A DNA stretch of 45,569 nt from Silicimonas sp. (GCA_022824525.1 JAJDZT010000113.1:1-45569), one strand, 5' to 3'. Counted from the first letter of the stretch, positions 26,958 through 35,283 are shown. Notes: generated by a model from the sequence alone, not told the origin. A program made the numbers and translations.

Positions 26958-27380
26958 ATGCGTCATGCACGTGGCTATCGCCGCCTGAACCGTACCCATG
27001 AGCACCGCAAGGCGCTCTTTGCCAATATGGCCGGGTCACTCATCGAACACGAACAGATCAAAACCACACTGCCAAAAGCCAAAGAGCTTAAGCGCGTGAT
27101 GGACAAACTAATCACACTGGGGAAGAAGGGCGACCTTCACGCCCGTCGTTTGGCTGCGTCGCGCCTTAAACAGGATATGCACGTAGAGAAACTCTTTGAA
27201 GTTCTGGGACCACGCTACGCCGAGCGGAATGGCGGCTATACCCGGGTTCTCAAAGCGGGCTTCCGGTATGGTGACATGGCTCCAATGGCCATTATCGAGC
27301 TTGTCGATCGTGATCCGGATGCGAAAGGCGCAGCGGACAAAGCGCGTCTGGCTGAAGAAGACGCATTCGCTGAAGAGTAA
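26958..27380 (+). CDS. rplQ: 50S ribosomal protein L17
   Basis: A 140-residue protein. [20 protein letters not shown] and [20 protein letters not shown] match the family, as does [20 protein letters not shown]. An acidic C-terminal tail (EEDAFAEE) extends it beyond the E. coli length of 127, as is usual in alphaproteobacteria. It ends the alpha operon and is followed by a strong UUCG-loop terminator. Confidence 0.98.
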   Translation: MRHARGYRRLNRTHEHRKALFANMAGSLIEHEQIKTTLPKAKELKRVMDKLITLGKKGDLHARRLAASRLKQDMHVEKLFEVLGPRYAERNGGYTRVLKAGFRYGDMAPMAIIELVDRDPDAKGAADKARLAEEDAFAEE

Positions 27381-27401
27381 GCTTCAGTTGTGAACAGATT
27401 G

Positions 27402-27427
27402 AGCCGCCTTTCGAGGCGGCTTTTTTT
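27402..27427 (+). terminator. Intrinsic terminator of the alpha operon
   Basis: AGCCGCCT (27402-27409) pairs with AGGCGGCT (27414-27421) around a TTCG tetraloop, followed by a run of Ts to 27427. It lies 22 bp after the rplQ stop. Confidence 0.95.
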
Positions 27428-27442
27428 GTGCGTTACAGGGGG

Positions 27443-27622
27443 CTAGCAGCGAACTGCCCGTCGATTGAGTGCTATTGCGAGAGACGCCAGAAGCCTTCCT
27501 TCTATCGAGTCCGGGCTGGCGTTCGGGTGCGTGCTGAACTCTAAAAAATCCCAAAGCAGAGCGGATTCCTGCTCGTTCAACTCATTTGCAGAACCTTTAT
27601 TTCCTTGATCTGAGTTAAGCAT
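27443..27622 (-). CDS. Small ORF (59 aa) divergent from luxR
   Basis: A 60-codon frame on the minus strand starting MLNSDQGNKGSANELNEQES and including ALLWDFLEFST, HPNASPDSIEGRLLASLAIA and LNRRAVRC. It has an acidic start and two amphipathic helices and looks like a small protein rather than noise, but the ribosome-binding site is weak (GAAAGC repeats). It lies between the alpha-operon terminator and luxR, pointing away from luxR. Small proteins beside LuxR genes can be antiactivators, as TraM is for TraR, but I see no sequence match to TraM. Function unknown. Confidence 0.4.
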   Translation of the reverse strand: MLNSDQGNKGSANELNEQESALLWDFLEFSTHPNASPDSIEGRLLASLAIALNRRAVRC

Positions 27623-27673
27623 AGCTTTCGCTTTCGTAGAGTATGTTAATCATTCACTCAATTTAAGGTTGAC

Positions 27674-27691
27674 CAGTTGCCCAGCAAACTG
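27674..27691. promoter_or_regulatory. Imperfect dyad upstream of luxR (lux-box-like)
   Basis: CAGTTGCCCAGCAAACTG has outer arms CAGTT/AACTG that are perfect complements, with GC/GC nearer the centre. Its 18-bp size resembles lux boxes, which are about 20-bp dyads. A second dyad, GGCGCG (27735-27740) with CGCGCC (27749-27754), lies closer to the gene. Neither matches a binding site I can name. Confidence 0.35.
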
Positions 27692-27774
27692 TCTAAAAGT
27701 ATACGTGAGCTCAGCAGAGCAGAGGATTGACAGAGGCGCGTGCGAAACCGCGCCTACACTTTGGATGTTGTTGA

Positions 27775-28446
27775 ATGTGGAGAGATAACGAACCATTCGA
27801 GATCCTGACTAGGGACCGGGGCCAGCATGGTTCACGCCACGACGATGCATCCTTGCAATCCAATCTAGAGGCCCTGTCCAGACTGGCACCCTCAGGTTTT
27901 TCAGCTGGGCTCCACATACGCTTCGCGTCACCCCTCATTTATGTGCGTACATATGATGAGGCTTGGACGAAAGTGTATGACGAGAATGCGTATGCACTTC
28001 GAGATCCTCTTGTTTTCTGGGGTCTGGGAGTGAAGGGACATACGCGCTGGAGTGCGATCAAACTTCCAGATCCTTTCAATATTCTCGGTCAAGCCCGACG
28101 ATTTGGGCTGAACTATGGGGCTGTTATTTCTTACGGGCCGATCACGTCACGAAGTATCGTCGGTATGGCGCATCCTTCGCGCGAGTTTGCTGATGACGAG
28201 ATCTCAGAAGCTGTAAAGATTGTGCAAAGGCTACATTTGGCTGCAGAGCCGCCGACCGAACTGACGCCAGCGCAAGTGGAAGCGCTGCGTCTATTGGCTG
28301 ATGGGGACCGGCATGCTGCCGCAGCTGCTAAACTTGGGATATCCGAAAGTGCTTTCAAAGCACGCTTGCAATCCGCACGGGTCCGACTAGGCGCTCGTAC
28401 CACTGCGCAGGCGTTGAAAAAGGCACGCGAGTACCAGCTTATCTGA
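27775..28446 (+). CDS. LuxR-family autoinducer-binding transcriptional regulator
   Basis: A 223-residue regulator. The N-terminal half (about 30-150) is an autoinducer-binding domain: YDEAWTKVYDENAYALRDPL carries the conserved Trp, Tyr, Asp and Pro, RWSAI a second Trp, and NYGAVISYGP the conserved Gly. The C-terminal LuxR helix-turn-helix is LTPAQVEALRLLADGDRHAA followed by AAKLGISESAFKARLQSARV; it departs from the usual ILGISEATVKFHL pattern, with alanines and SAFKARL. It precedes a luxI gene by 55 bp, so it most likely senses the acyl-homoserine lactone that this synthase makes. The start has only a weak GGA upstream. Confidence 0.92.
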   Translation: MWRDNEPFEILTRDRGQHGSRHDDASLQSNLEALSRLAPSGFSAGLHIRFASPLIYVRTYDEAWTKVYDENAYALRDPLVFWGLGVKGHTRWSAIKLPDPFNILGQARRFGLNYGAVISYGPITSRSIVGMAHPSREFADDEISEAVKIVQRLHLAAEPPTELTPAQVEALRLLADGDRHAAAAAKLGISESAFKARLQSARVRLGARTTAQALKKAREYQLI

Positions 28447-28457
28447 CAGCATTACGA

Positions 28458-28493
28458 CCTCCCCGCGCCTGGTTTTTCAACCCAGACCGGAGG
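28458..28493 (+). promoter_or_regulatory. Possible hairpin masking the luxI ribosome-binding site
   Basis: CCTCC (28458-28462) can pair with GGAGG (28489-28493), the luxI Shine-Dalgarno, and inside it CTGG (28469-28472) pairs with CCAG (28482-28485). Formed in RNA, this would hide the ribosome-binding site. The same dyad could act at the DNA level. Confidence 0.4.
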
Positions 28494-28501
28494 CTGTAAC
28501 T

Positions 28502-29092
28502 ATGCAAGTGACTACTCTTTCTTTCGACAACTTACACAACTATGGCGAGTTATTCGCGAATATGCTTCGCGCACGACACAAGACATTCATTCAGCGTAAT
28601 CATTGGGATTTGCCTGAAGCAAATGGCATGGAGTTCGATCAGTATGATACTCCCGCAAGTCGCTGGGTTGCAGTGCACGAACTCGGGCAGGTGCTGGCTG
28701 GCGTGCGTTTGACGCCGACTACTGCTCGTTGCGGAATATACTCGTACATGATCCGAGATGCTCAGCTTGGCTTGCTCGACAGTATCCCTCGTGACCTCCT
28801 TCACGAGGAAGCGCCTGTGGCGCCACATATTTGGGAGTCGAGCCGAGTGTTCGTTTCAGAAAGCGTGCCTTCCAAACTGCGTCTACGTGTCCAGTGCTCG
28901 CTGATCGACGAAATGGTGCGCTCGGCCCGTGCACTTGGCGCTACGTCGTTGATCGGAGTTGTTCCGGAGCACAGCCCGCGCCTCGCGCGGAGGACTGGTA
29001 TCGATTGTCGACCCGCCGGACCTGTTATTGAGACAGATGACGGCGATCGGAGTGTCTGTGTGAACATCGCACTCGCCACAAAACTCCACTAA
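28502..29092 (+). CDS. LuxI-family acyl-homoserine-lactone synthase
   Basis: A 196-residue enzyme that makes an acyl-homoserine lactone from S-adenosylmethionine and acyl-ACP. The conserved N-terminal active-site residues are seen in LRARHKTFIQRNHWDLPEAN (Arg, Phe, Trp) and EFDQYDTP (Glu, Asp, Asp), followed by VLAGVRLTPTTA with the catalytic-cleft Arg. The rest (WESSRVFVSE) contains the Glu-Ser-Arg core. GGAGG lies eight bases before the ATG. Chain length cannot be told from this. Luxr-luxI order and same strand are typical of roseobacters. The gap 29093-29228 is too short to hold another gene. Confidence 0.93.
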   Translation: MQVTTLSFDNLHNYGELFANMLRARHKTFIQRNHWDLPEANGMEFDQYDTPASRWVAVHELGQVLAGVRLTPTTARCGIYSYMIRDAQLGLLDSIPRDLLHEEAPVAPHIWESSRVFVSESVPSKLRLRVQCSLIDEMVRSARALGATSLIGVVPEHSPRLARRTGIDCRPAGPVIETDDGDRSVCVNIALATKLH

Positions 29093-29228
29093 GTTTCTTT
29101 CTCGGTGCAGTCGCGCCGTTACGAACCCGGGGGGCGTTGTCCTCCCGGGCACTTAAGATTCCTTTTGCCTGTCGTTTGATGGGAAGATGCCTCTTCCAGT
29201 TGGGCCTCTTCGGGCCTAGCTATGAGGC

Positions 29229-30536
29229 ATGTCCGACCTTTTCGATACCGTTGAGCCAACTGAAACTTCGGCGCCCAGGCCACTTGCTGATAGGCTGCGG
29301 CCAGAGCGGCTGTCTGATGTTATCGGCCAAAAAAGCGTGCTTGGGGAAGATGGGCCGCTCGGATCGCTGATCGCTGCCGGTAGCCTTGGTTCTTTGATCC
29401 TTTGGGGTCCACCTGGCGTAGGGAAGACCACAATCGCACGTCTGCTTGCGAACGCATCTGATCGAAACTTCGTGCAAATCAGTGCCATTTTTTCAGGTGT
29501 CGCCGAACTTCGCCAGGTCTTTGACGCGGCAAAACTGCGGCTGTCTAATGGGAAAGGAACTCTGCTTTTTGTTGATGAAATTCATCGCTTCAACAAAGCG
29601 CAACAGGACGGGTTTCTGCCCTACATGGAAGACGGAACGATCATTCTTGTGGGCGCGACAACTGAAAACCCGTCGTTCGAACTGAACGCCGCACTTTTGT
29701 CGCGGGCCCAAGTCATCGTTTTGGAACGGCTCTCGCCGACGGATCTTGAACTGATGCTCCAAAGAGCCGAACGGGAGTTGGATCGCGCCTTGCCGCTCGA
29801 CGGACCGGCGAGAGATGCGTTGATCGAGATGGCCGACGGAGATGGGCGGGCGCTTTTGAACCTGGTCGAACAGGTCATGTCTTGGAAGATCAACGAACCG
29901 CTCGGAACGCAGGCCTTGTCTGAAAGGTTGGCGCGTCGTGCGGCGCAGTACGACAAGTCGGGAGATGCGCACTACAACTTGATTTCTGCGCTCCACAAAT
30001 CCGTCCGTGGTTCAGATCCGGATGCAGCGCTCTATTGGTTCGCGCGGATGCTGGAAGGCGGCGAAGATCCAAGATATCTGGCGCGCAGGATAACCCGGAT
30101 GGCCGTTGAGGACATCGGTCTTGCCGACGTGCACGCTCAATCCGTTTGTCTTAAGGCATGGAACACCTATGAGCGATTGGGGACTCCTGAAGGCGAACTC
30201 GCTCTTGCTCAGGCAGTAACTTACCTCGCGCTCTCACCAAAATCGAATGCGGGGTATGCCGCTTACAAAGCAGCCCGCGCGAGCGCCAAGTCAACGGGCT
30301 CAGAGCCGCCGCCAAAGCACATTCTGAACGCACCAACGAAGCTCATGAAAGAGCAAGGCTACGGTGATGGATACGCTTACGATCACGACGCAGAAGACGG
30401 GTTCTCAGGTCAGAACTACTTTCCGGATGGGATGAAACGTCCCGTCTTCTATCAGCCCGTCGAGCGTGGCAATGAACGTGAATTGAAGCGCCGTTTGGAC
30501 TACTTTGTCAAACTCCGCGCCAAGCGGAACAGTTGA
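29229..30536 (+). CDS. rarA: Replication-associated recombination ATPase RarA/MgsA
   Basis: A 435-residue AAA+ ATPase related to clamp loaders and to eukaryotic WRNIP1, which acts at stalled replication forks. It has the N-terminal ADRLRPERLSDVIGQKSVLG, Walker A GPPGVGKTTIARLLA, Walker B LLFVDEIHRFNKAQQDGFLP and sensor GATTENPSFELNAALLSRAQ. The C-terminal tetramerisation part includes MLEGGEDPRYLARRITRMAV and YFPDGMKRPVFYQPVERGNE. It opens a rightward operon; its stop lies 32 bp before the crcB start. Confidence 0.95.
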   Translation: MSDLFDTVEPTETSAPRPLADRLRPERLSDVIGQKSVLGEDGPLGSLIAAGSLGSLILWGPPGVGKTTIARLLANASDRNFVQISAIFSGVAELRQVFDAAKLRLSNGKGTLLFVDEIHRFNKAQQDGFLPYMEDGTIILVGATTENPSFELNAALLSRAQVIVLERLSPTDLELMLQRAERELDRALPLDGPARDALIEMADGDGRALLNLVEQVMSWKINEPLGTQALSERLARRAAQYDKSGDAHYNLISALHKSVRGSDPDAALYWFARMLEGGEDPRYLARRITRMAVEDIGLADVHAQSVCLKAWNTYERLGTPEGELALAQAVTYLALSPKSNAGYAAYKAARASAKSTGSEPPPKHILNAPTKLMKEQGYGDGYAYDHDAEDGFSGQNYFPDGMKRPVFYQPVERGNERELKRRLDYFVKLRAKRNS

Positions 30537-30568
30537 CTTCCAGTACACTGCACGACAGACCGACAACG

Positions 30569-30949
30569 ATGTTTGGACCGTTACTCTCCGTGGCGCTTGG
30601 CGGGGCGATTGGTGCCTCTTTGAGGCACCTCTTCGGCATTGGTGTCCTACGCGTGCTTGGTTCAACTTCTTTTCCAGTGGCCATTCTATCGGTGAATGTC
30701 GTTGGGAGTTTCCTGATGGGTGTCTTTGCCGTTTTGGCGGCACAACGCGGACTTACACATCTTTCACCATTTGTGATGACAGGGGTGCTCGGTGGTTTCA
30801 CCACCTTCTCGGCCTTCTCGCTGGAAGCCGTTTCCCTGTATGAACGGGGAGACGTCGGGCAGGCTGCGGCATATGTCGCTTTGTCTGTTGTTCTATCCGT
30901 CCTGGGACTGATGGCCGGAATTTGGATCACGCGAGGTCTTCTGACATGA
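30569..30949 (+). CDS. crcB: Fluoride channel CrcB/Fluc
   Basis: A 126-residue membrane protein with four helices that forms a dimeric fluoride-export channel. LLSVALGGAIGASLRHLFGI, NVVGSFLMGVFAVLAA and the central TGVLGGFTTFSAFSLEAVSL (fluoride-path Phe, Thr and Ser) are characteristic. The start at 30569 (MFGPLLSV) gives the usual length; a TTG start overlapping the rarA stop would add 12 residues. Its stop overlaps the rluC-like gene by 4 bp. No fluoride riboswitch was recognised upstream. Confidence 0.93.
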   Translation: MFGPLLSVALGGAIGASLRHLFGIGVLRVLGSTSFPVAILSVNVVGSFLMGVFAVLAAQRGLTHLSPFVMTGVLGGFTTFSAFSLEAVSLYERGDVGQAAAYVALSVVLSVLGLMAGIWITRGLLT

Positions 30950-31992
30950 GCGGTGTCCAGAAAATCGAAATCGGTGAGGATGAGGGAGAACAACGCCTGG
31001 ATCGATGGCTTCGGCGGCGTTTCCCGCATGTCTCTCAAGGTCGGATCGAAAAGTTATGCCGAAAAGGCGAAATCCGCTTGGATGGAGGACGTGTGAAGGC
31101 TGCGACACGTGTGGAAGTCGGGCAGATCGTAAGGGTGCCGCCGCTGCCAGACACAGCGGCGCCGGCCACCGTCAAACAGGCGGTAAGCGACGCGGATGCT
31201 GCCATGATTCAAAGGGCGGTAATCTATCGGGATGATCACCTACTGGCGATAAACAAGCCTCCCGGGCTCCCTACACAGGGTGGCTCGAAGCAAACCAAAC
31301 ATGTTGACGGTCTGGCAGATGCCTTGCGCTTCGAACTGGACGAGAAACCGCGGCTGGTTCACCGGCTCGACAAGGATACGTCAGGTGTTCTTCTCATGGC
31401 GCGTTCGCGATCGATCGCAAACGCCCTGACCAAAGCGTTTCGTGCACGTGATACGCGGAAGATCTACTGGGCGGCCGTTGCAGGCACACCAAGTCCTGTG
31501 CTAGGGACGATACGTTTCGGGCTTGTGAAGGCGCCTGGGCATGGAGCTTCGGGTGAGGGCGAAAAGATGGTCGCGATTCATCCTAAAGAGGTGGAAAGCA
31601 CCGAAGGAGCAAAGCATGCCACAACGGACTATGCGGTTCTGTCTTCCCTAGGTACCCGGGCGAGTTGGGCGGCTTTGGTCCCGGTCACTGGGCGCACCCA
31701 TCAATTGCGAGCGCATATGGCCGCGATCGGCCACCCAATTGTTGGTGATGGAAAATACGGTGGTTCCGGGCAGGAAAATCTCGGCGATGGATGGGGTGCG
31801 CAACTTGGCGGTGAGATTAGCCGCAAGTTACATTTGCATGCCCGCAGTCTGAGCTTCGAGCATCCGGTGACCAACACCAGAGTTACTCTGACTGCTCAAT
31901 TGCCGCCCCACATGGTCCGGACATGGAAGATGTTCGATTGGTCTGAGGGCGACGTGCCGGACGATCCATTTGATGTGGAGGACGAGGTGTGA
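30946..31992 (+). CDS. Ribosomal large-subunit pseudouridine synthase RluC/RluD family
   Basis: A 348-residue RluA-type enzyme that makes pseudouridine in 23S rRNA. An S4-like RNA-binding domain (RLDRWLRRRFPHVSQGRIEK) comes first. The catalytic domain has HRLDKDTSGVLLMARS, whose Asp (RLDKDTSG) is the nucleophile, and PVTGRTHQLRAHMAAIGHPI. It resembles RluC more than RluD but the target bases cannot be fixed from sequence alone. It starts at ATG 30946, overlapping the crcB stop, and its stop overlaps the next gene's GTG start by 4 bp. Confidence 0.93.
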   Translation: MSGVQKIEIGEDEGEQRLDRWLRRRFPHVSQGRIEKLCRKGEIRLDGGRVKAATRVEVGQIVRVPPLPDTAAPATVKQAVSDADAAMIQRAVIYRDDHLLAINKPPGLPTQGGSKQTKHVDGLADALRFELDEKPRLVHRLDKDTSGVLLMARSRSIANALTKAFRARDTRKIYWAAVAGTPSPVLGTIRFGLVKAPGHGASGEGEKMVAIHPKEVESTEGAKHATTDYAVLSSLGTRASWAALVPVTGRTHQLRAHMAAIGHPIVGDGKYGGSGQENLGDGWGAQLGGEISRKLHLHARSLSFEHPVTNTRVTLTAQLPPHMVRTWKMFDWSEGDVPDDPFDVEDEV

Positions 31993-32693
31993 GCGAGTGG
32001 ACTATGAAACGGTTCTGGTCGGACACGACCGTTGAGGAGGGCGCTGCGGGTTTCGAGATAAAACTGGATGGTCGTGCAGTGAAGACACCCGCAAAACGAC
32101 TCCTCGCCGTTCCGACCGAACTGGTGGCAACAAAAATCGCGGCTGAGTGGGAGGCACAGGAGGAAGTTGTCGACCCTACTAGTATGCCTTGGACCCGTTC
32201 GGCAAATGCAGCTTTGGACAAGGTTGCCGTACAACGCACCGAAGTTGCTGGCCATCTCGCTGAGTACGCGGCATCGGATTTGCTTTGCTATCGCGCCGAC
32301 GGCCCGGAGGCGCTGATTACCCGTCAAAAAAATGCTTGGGATCCGCTTCTTACGTGGGCGTCCGAGGTTTTCGGCGCAAGACTGAAAGTGACGTCTGGTG
32401 TGATGCCAGTTGCGCAAGAATCGGCAGACCTTGAGCGACTTGCAGCGAGAATGCGCGGCATGTCTGCTTTCCAACTGACGGGATTTTACGACTTGGTCAC
32501 TTTGACCGGTTCGTTCGTATTGGCGCTTGCATCCGCAGAAAAACGCAATGATCCGGAGACGCTCTGGTCTCTCTCTCGCATCGACGAAGAGTGGCAGATT
32601 GAACAATGGGGTGAGGACGAAGAAGCGTCTGAGACGGCAAATATCAAAAAGAGTGCCTTTTTTCACGCCACGGAATTTTTCCACGCTGCCTGA
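31989..32693 (+). CDS. ATP12-family F1-ATPase assembly chaperone
   Basis: A 234-residue protein of the ATP12 family, which in mitochondria and alphaproteobacteria helps insert the F1 alpha subunit. The family features are MKRFWSDTTVEEGAAGFEIK, LDGRAVKTPAKRLLAVPTEL, AAEWEAQEEVVDPTSMPWTR and SASDLLCYRA-like AASDLLCYRADGPEALITRQ. Start is GTG at 31989, coupled to the preceding stop by a 4-bp overlap. It ends the rarA-crcB-rluC operon; an inverted repeat (CCTGAA 32721-32726 with TTCAGG 32739-32744) follows, with no good T-run. Confidence 0.92.
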   Translation: MSEWTMKRFWSDTTVEEGAAGFEIKLDGRAVKTPAKRLLAVPTELVATKIAAEWEAQEEVVDPTSMPWTRSANAALDKVAVQRTEVAGHLAEYAASDLLCYRADGPEALITRQKNAWDPLLTWASEVFGARLKVTSGVMPVAQESADLERLAARMRGMSAFQLTGFYDLVTLTGSFVLALASAEKRNDPETLWSLSRIDEEWQIEQWGEDEEASETANIKKSAFFHATEFFHAA

Positions 32694-32816
32694 TTTTGTG
32701 CACTTTCATTTCGGGAAGTTCCTGAATTTGGGCAACTTTTCAGGCTCCGAGGGAAATGCTGCTTTTTTAGGACCGGCTCTTGACCTAACTGACGGAATCC
32801 GCCCAAATTCCGCGCG

Positions 32817-32844
32817 TTAGGCGGAAAACCGTCAACGGTATAAT
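32817..32844 (+). promoter_or_regulatory. Candidate promoter of the amino-acid transporter operon
   Basis: A perfect TATAAT lies at 32839-32844, 61 bp before the transporter start; the best upstream element, TTAGGC (32817-32822) with a 16-bp spacer, is weak. A separate TTGACC at 32780-32785 has no good partner at 17 bp. The spacer 32694-32905 otherwise holds only the CCTGAA/TTCAGG dyad. Confidence 0.4.
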
Positions 32845-32905
32845 CGATCCTGAAACGGGATCATCTCCGCTGCCGTCAAAGGCGGCATATCAGGAAGAGG
32901 TAAAA

Positions 32906-33925
32906 ATGAAAAAATCCGTATTCTTTGGCGCACTCGCCGGTGCTGCTCTCGCGGGTGGCGTCGCAAGCGCCGCTACGCTTGACGACGTAAAGGCGCGTGG
33001 AAAGCTGAACTGCGGCGTTACGACTGGTTTGGTGGGCTTCGCTGCTCCCGACGCCAACGGCAACTGGGAAGGCTTCGACGTCTCCGTTTGTCGCGCTGTT
33101 GCTGCTGCCGTTCTCGGCGACCCTAGCGCTGTTGAGTTTGTGCCAACAACGGGTAAGACCCGTTTCACTGCGTTGGCATCTGGCGAAATCGACATGCTGG
33201 CCCGGAACACCACCTGGACCTTCTCACGCGATGTTGACCTCAAATTCGAATTTGTTGGCGTCAACTACTACGACGGTCAGGGCTTCATGGTTCCCAAGGA
33301 ACTCGGCGTGACTTCGGCGAAAGATCTGGATGGCGCAACTGTCTGCATCCAGACCGGCACCACGACCGAGTTGAACCTTGCGGACTTCTTCCGCTCGAAC
33401 AACATCAGCTACGAGCCAGTTCCGATCGAAACGAACGCTGAAGCGCAGCAGCAGTACCTTGCTGGCGCTTGCGACGTTTACACCACGGACGCTTCCGGTC
33501 TGGCTGCTACCCGCGCTACGTTCGAAGCGCCTGGCGACCACGTTGTTCTGCCTGAGATTGTTTCCAAAGAACCGCTCGGCCCGCTTGTTCGCCATGGCGA
33601 CAACGAATGGGGCGACATTGTTCGCTGGACGCTCAACGCGCTGATCACTGCTGAAGAGCTTGGCGTGACGTCCGCAAATGTCGCTGACATGGGTGCGGCA
33701 GCAGGAAACAACCCTGAGGTTAACCGTCTTCTCGGTACCGAAGGCAGCCTTGGCGAAATGCTGGGTCTGGACGCTGACTGGGCCAAGAAGGCCATCATGG
33801 CAGTCGGTAACTACGGCGAAATCTTCGAAACGAACATCGGAGAGAACACGCCAATCGGTCTGGCACGCGGTTTGAACGCCTCCTACCGCGATGGTGGCCT
33901 GATCTACTCGCCGCCGTTCCGGTAA
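32906..33925 (+). CDS. bztA: Amino-acid ABC transporter substrate-binding protein (BztA/AapJ type)
   Basis: A 339-residue periplasmic protein with a Sec signal (MKKSVFFGALAGAALAGGVA). The binding-protein domain starts ATLDDVKARGKLNCGVTTGL and VGFAAPDANGNWEGFDVSVC, typical of family 3 solute-binding proteins of the general L-amino-acid or glutamate/glutamine/aspartate/asparagine transporters (AapJ, BztA). The C-terminal AVGNYGEIFETNIGENTPIG and RGLNASYRDGGLIYSPPFR are characteristic of this subgroup. A strong hairpin after its stop probably keeps it more abundant than the permeases. Confidence 0.95.
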   Translation: MKKSVFFGALAGAALAGGVASAATLDDVKARGKLNCGVTTGLVGFAAPDANGNWEGFDVSVCRAVAAAVLGDPSAVEFVPTTGKTRFTALASGEIDMLARNTTWTFSRDVDLKFEFVGVNYYDGQGFMVPKELGVTSAKDLDGATVCIQTGTTTELNLADFFRSNNISYEPVPIETNAEAQQQYLAGACDVYTTDASGLAATRATFEAPGDHVVLPEIVSKEPLGPLVRHGDNEWGDIVRWTLNALITAEELGVTSANVADMGAAAGNNPEVNRLLGTEGSLGEMLGLDADWAKKAIMAVGNYGEIFETNIGENTPIGLARGLNASYRDGGLIYSPPFR

Positions 33926-33936
33926 GCAAAACTACG

Positions 33937-33966
33937 AAAAGGGCGCAGAACTTCTGCGCCCTTTTT
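33937..33966 (+). terminator. Hairpin terminator/attenuator after the binding-protein gene
   Basis: AAAAGGGCGCAGA (33937-33949) pairs with TCTGCGCCCTTTT around a 3-nt loop, followed by Ts to 33966. It sits 11 bp after the bztA stop and 83 bp before the permease genes; partial read-through would set the expression ratio. Confidence 0.9.
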
Positions 33967-34049
33967 CAAATGTCGTAGAACAAGAGCGTTTTCATTGACG
34001 CCGGGCGACAATCGGTTCCAACTGGAACCAAGACGAGGGGGTTGATGTC

Positions 34050-35282
34050 ATGTCCACAGCATCGGATCCGGAACAGGCTGGCTTTCGCCTTTCCATGCTT
34101 TTCAACGATACGCGGTATCGTTCCCTGACATTTCAGGCGATTGCAGCCATCTTGCTGGCATTGTCGATCTGGTATCTTGGGAACAATTTGATCCAGAACC
34201 TGCGGGAAGCAGGGCTGAATATCTCGTTCGGGTTCTTCGGAGAGCCTGCGGGTTACGACATTAACCAACGCCTGATTGAGTATGACAGCCAATCCAGCCA
34301 CGGCCGCGCAGCCGTTGTCGGTATCTTGAACACGCTGCTGGTCGCATTTCTGGCATGTGTTACCGCAACAGTCTTCGGCGTCATTGCCGGTGTGCTTCGC
34401 CTCAGCAATAACTGGTTGGTCTCCAAGTTGATGGCCTTCTACGTTGAGATTTTCCGGAACATCCCTGTTCTGATCTGGATCATCATCATCTTCACGATCA
34501 TGACGGCGGTGCTGCCAAGTCCGCGCGCCTTCCGCGGCGATGATCCGGCGTCCAGCATGTTCCTCGACGCTGTTGCCTTCACAAATCGTGGCGTCTACAT
34601 ACCCGGTCCCTCTTTCAACGCCCCGCTCTTTGAGGCGGCAGCGATGAACTGGCTTCTTGTGTTGGCGGTGCTGGTCGCATCGTTCTTCGGCTCCAAGGCC
34701 ATCGGGTCCTGGGCGTCGCGTGTGCAGGAAGAAACCGGCGACCGTCCCAAAACCTTGTTGATGACGCTTGGTGTATGGATCGTACCCGTCGCGATTCTTC
34801 TGTTCATCATGGGTCTGACTTGGAACTTCCCAGAATTGAAGGGGTTCAACTTCTCAGGCGGCATCAAGATTGGCGGGCCACTTATCGCACTCTGGTTTGC
34901 TCTATCGATTTATACCGGTGCTTTCATCGCGGAAAACGTGCGGGCTGGTATCCAGGCGATCAGCAAAGGCCAGACAGAGGCGGCGGGCGCATTGGGCCTG
35001 CGGCCGGGTCGGATCATGAACCTCGTGATCCTGCCCCAGGCGCTTCGCGTGATTATCCCGCCTTTGATCTCGCAGTATCTCAACATCACGAAGAATAGCT
35101 CGCTGGCCATCGCTGTGGGCTACGCAGATATCACGGCAACGCTGGGCGGCATCACGCTGAACCAGACTGGCCGTGCCATCGAATGCGTGCTCTTGCTGAT
35201 GTTGTTCTATTTGACGATCTCGTTGCTGATCTCGGCATTCATGAACGTCTACAATAACTCGATCAAACTGAAGGAGCGCTGA
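34050..35282 (+). CDS. bztB: Amino-acid ABC transporter permease (BztB/AapQ type)
   Basis: A 410-residue membrane component, long for the family because of an extended region between the first and later helices, as in AapQ and BztB. FQAIAAILLALSIWYLGNNL starts the first helix. The EAA-type loop that meets the ATPase is AGIQAISKGQTEAAGALGLR with PGRIMNLVILPQALRVIIPP. It overlaps nothing; bztC follows after 1 bp, so translation is coupled. Confidence 0.95.
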   Translation: MSTASDPEQAGFRLSMLFNDTRYRSLTFQAIAAILLALSIWYLGNNLIQNLREAGLNISFGFFGEPAGYDINQRLIEYDSQSSHGRAAVVGILNTLLVAFLACVTATVFGVIAGVLRLSNNWLVSKLMAFYVEIFRNIPVLIWIIIIFTIMTAVLPSPRAFRGDDPASSMFLDAVAFTNRGVYIPGPSFNAPLFEAAAMNWLLVLAVLVASFFGSKAIGSWASRVQEETGDRPKTLLMTLGVWIVPVAILLFIMGLTWNFPELKGFNFSGGIKIGGPLIALWFALSIYTGAFIAENVRAGIQAISKGQTEAAGALGLRPGRIMNLVILPQALRVIIPPLISQYLNITKNSSLAIAVGYADITATLGGITLNQTGRAIECVLLLMLFYLTISLLISAFMNVYNNSIKLKER

Positions 35283-35283
35283 G

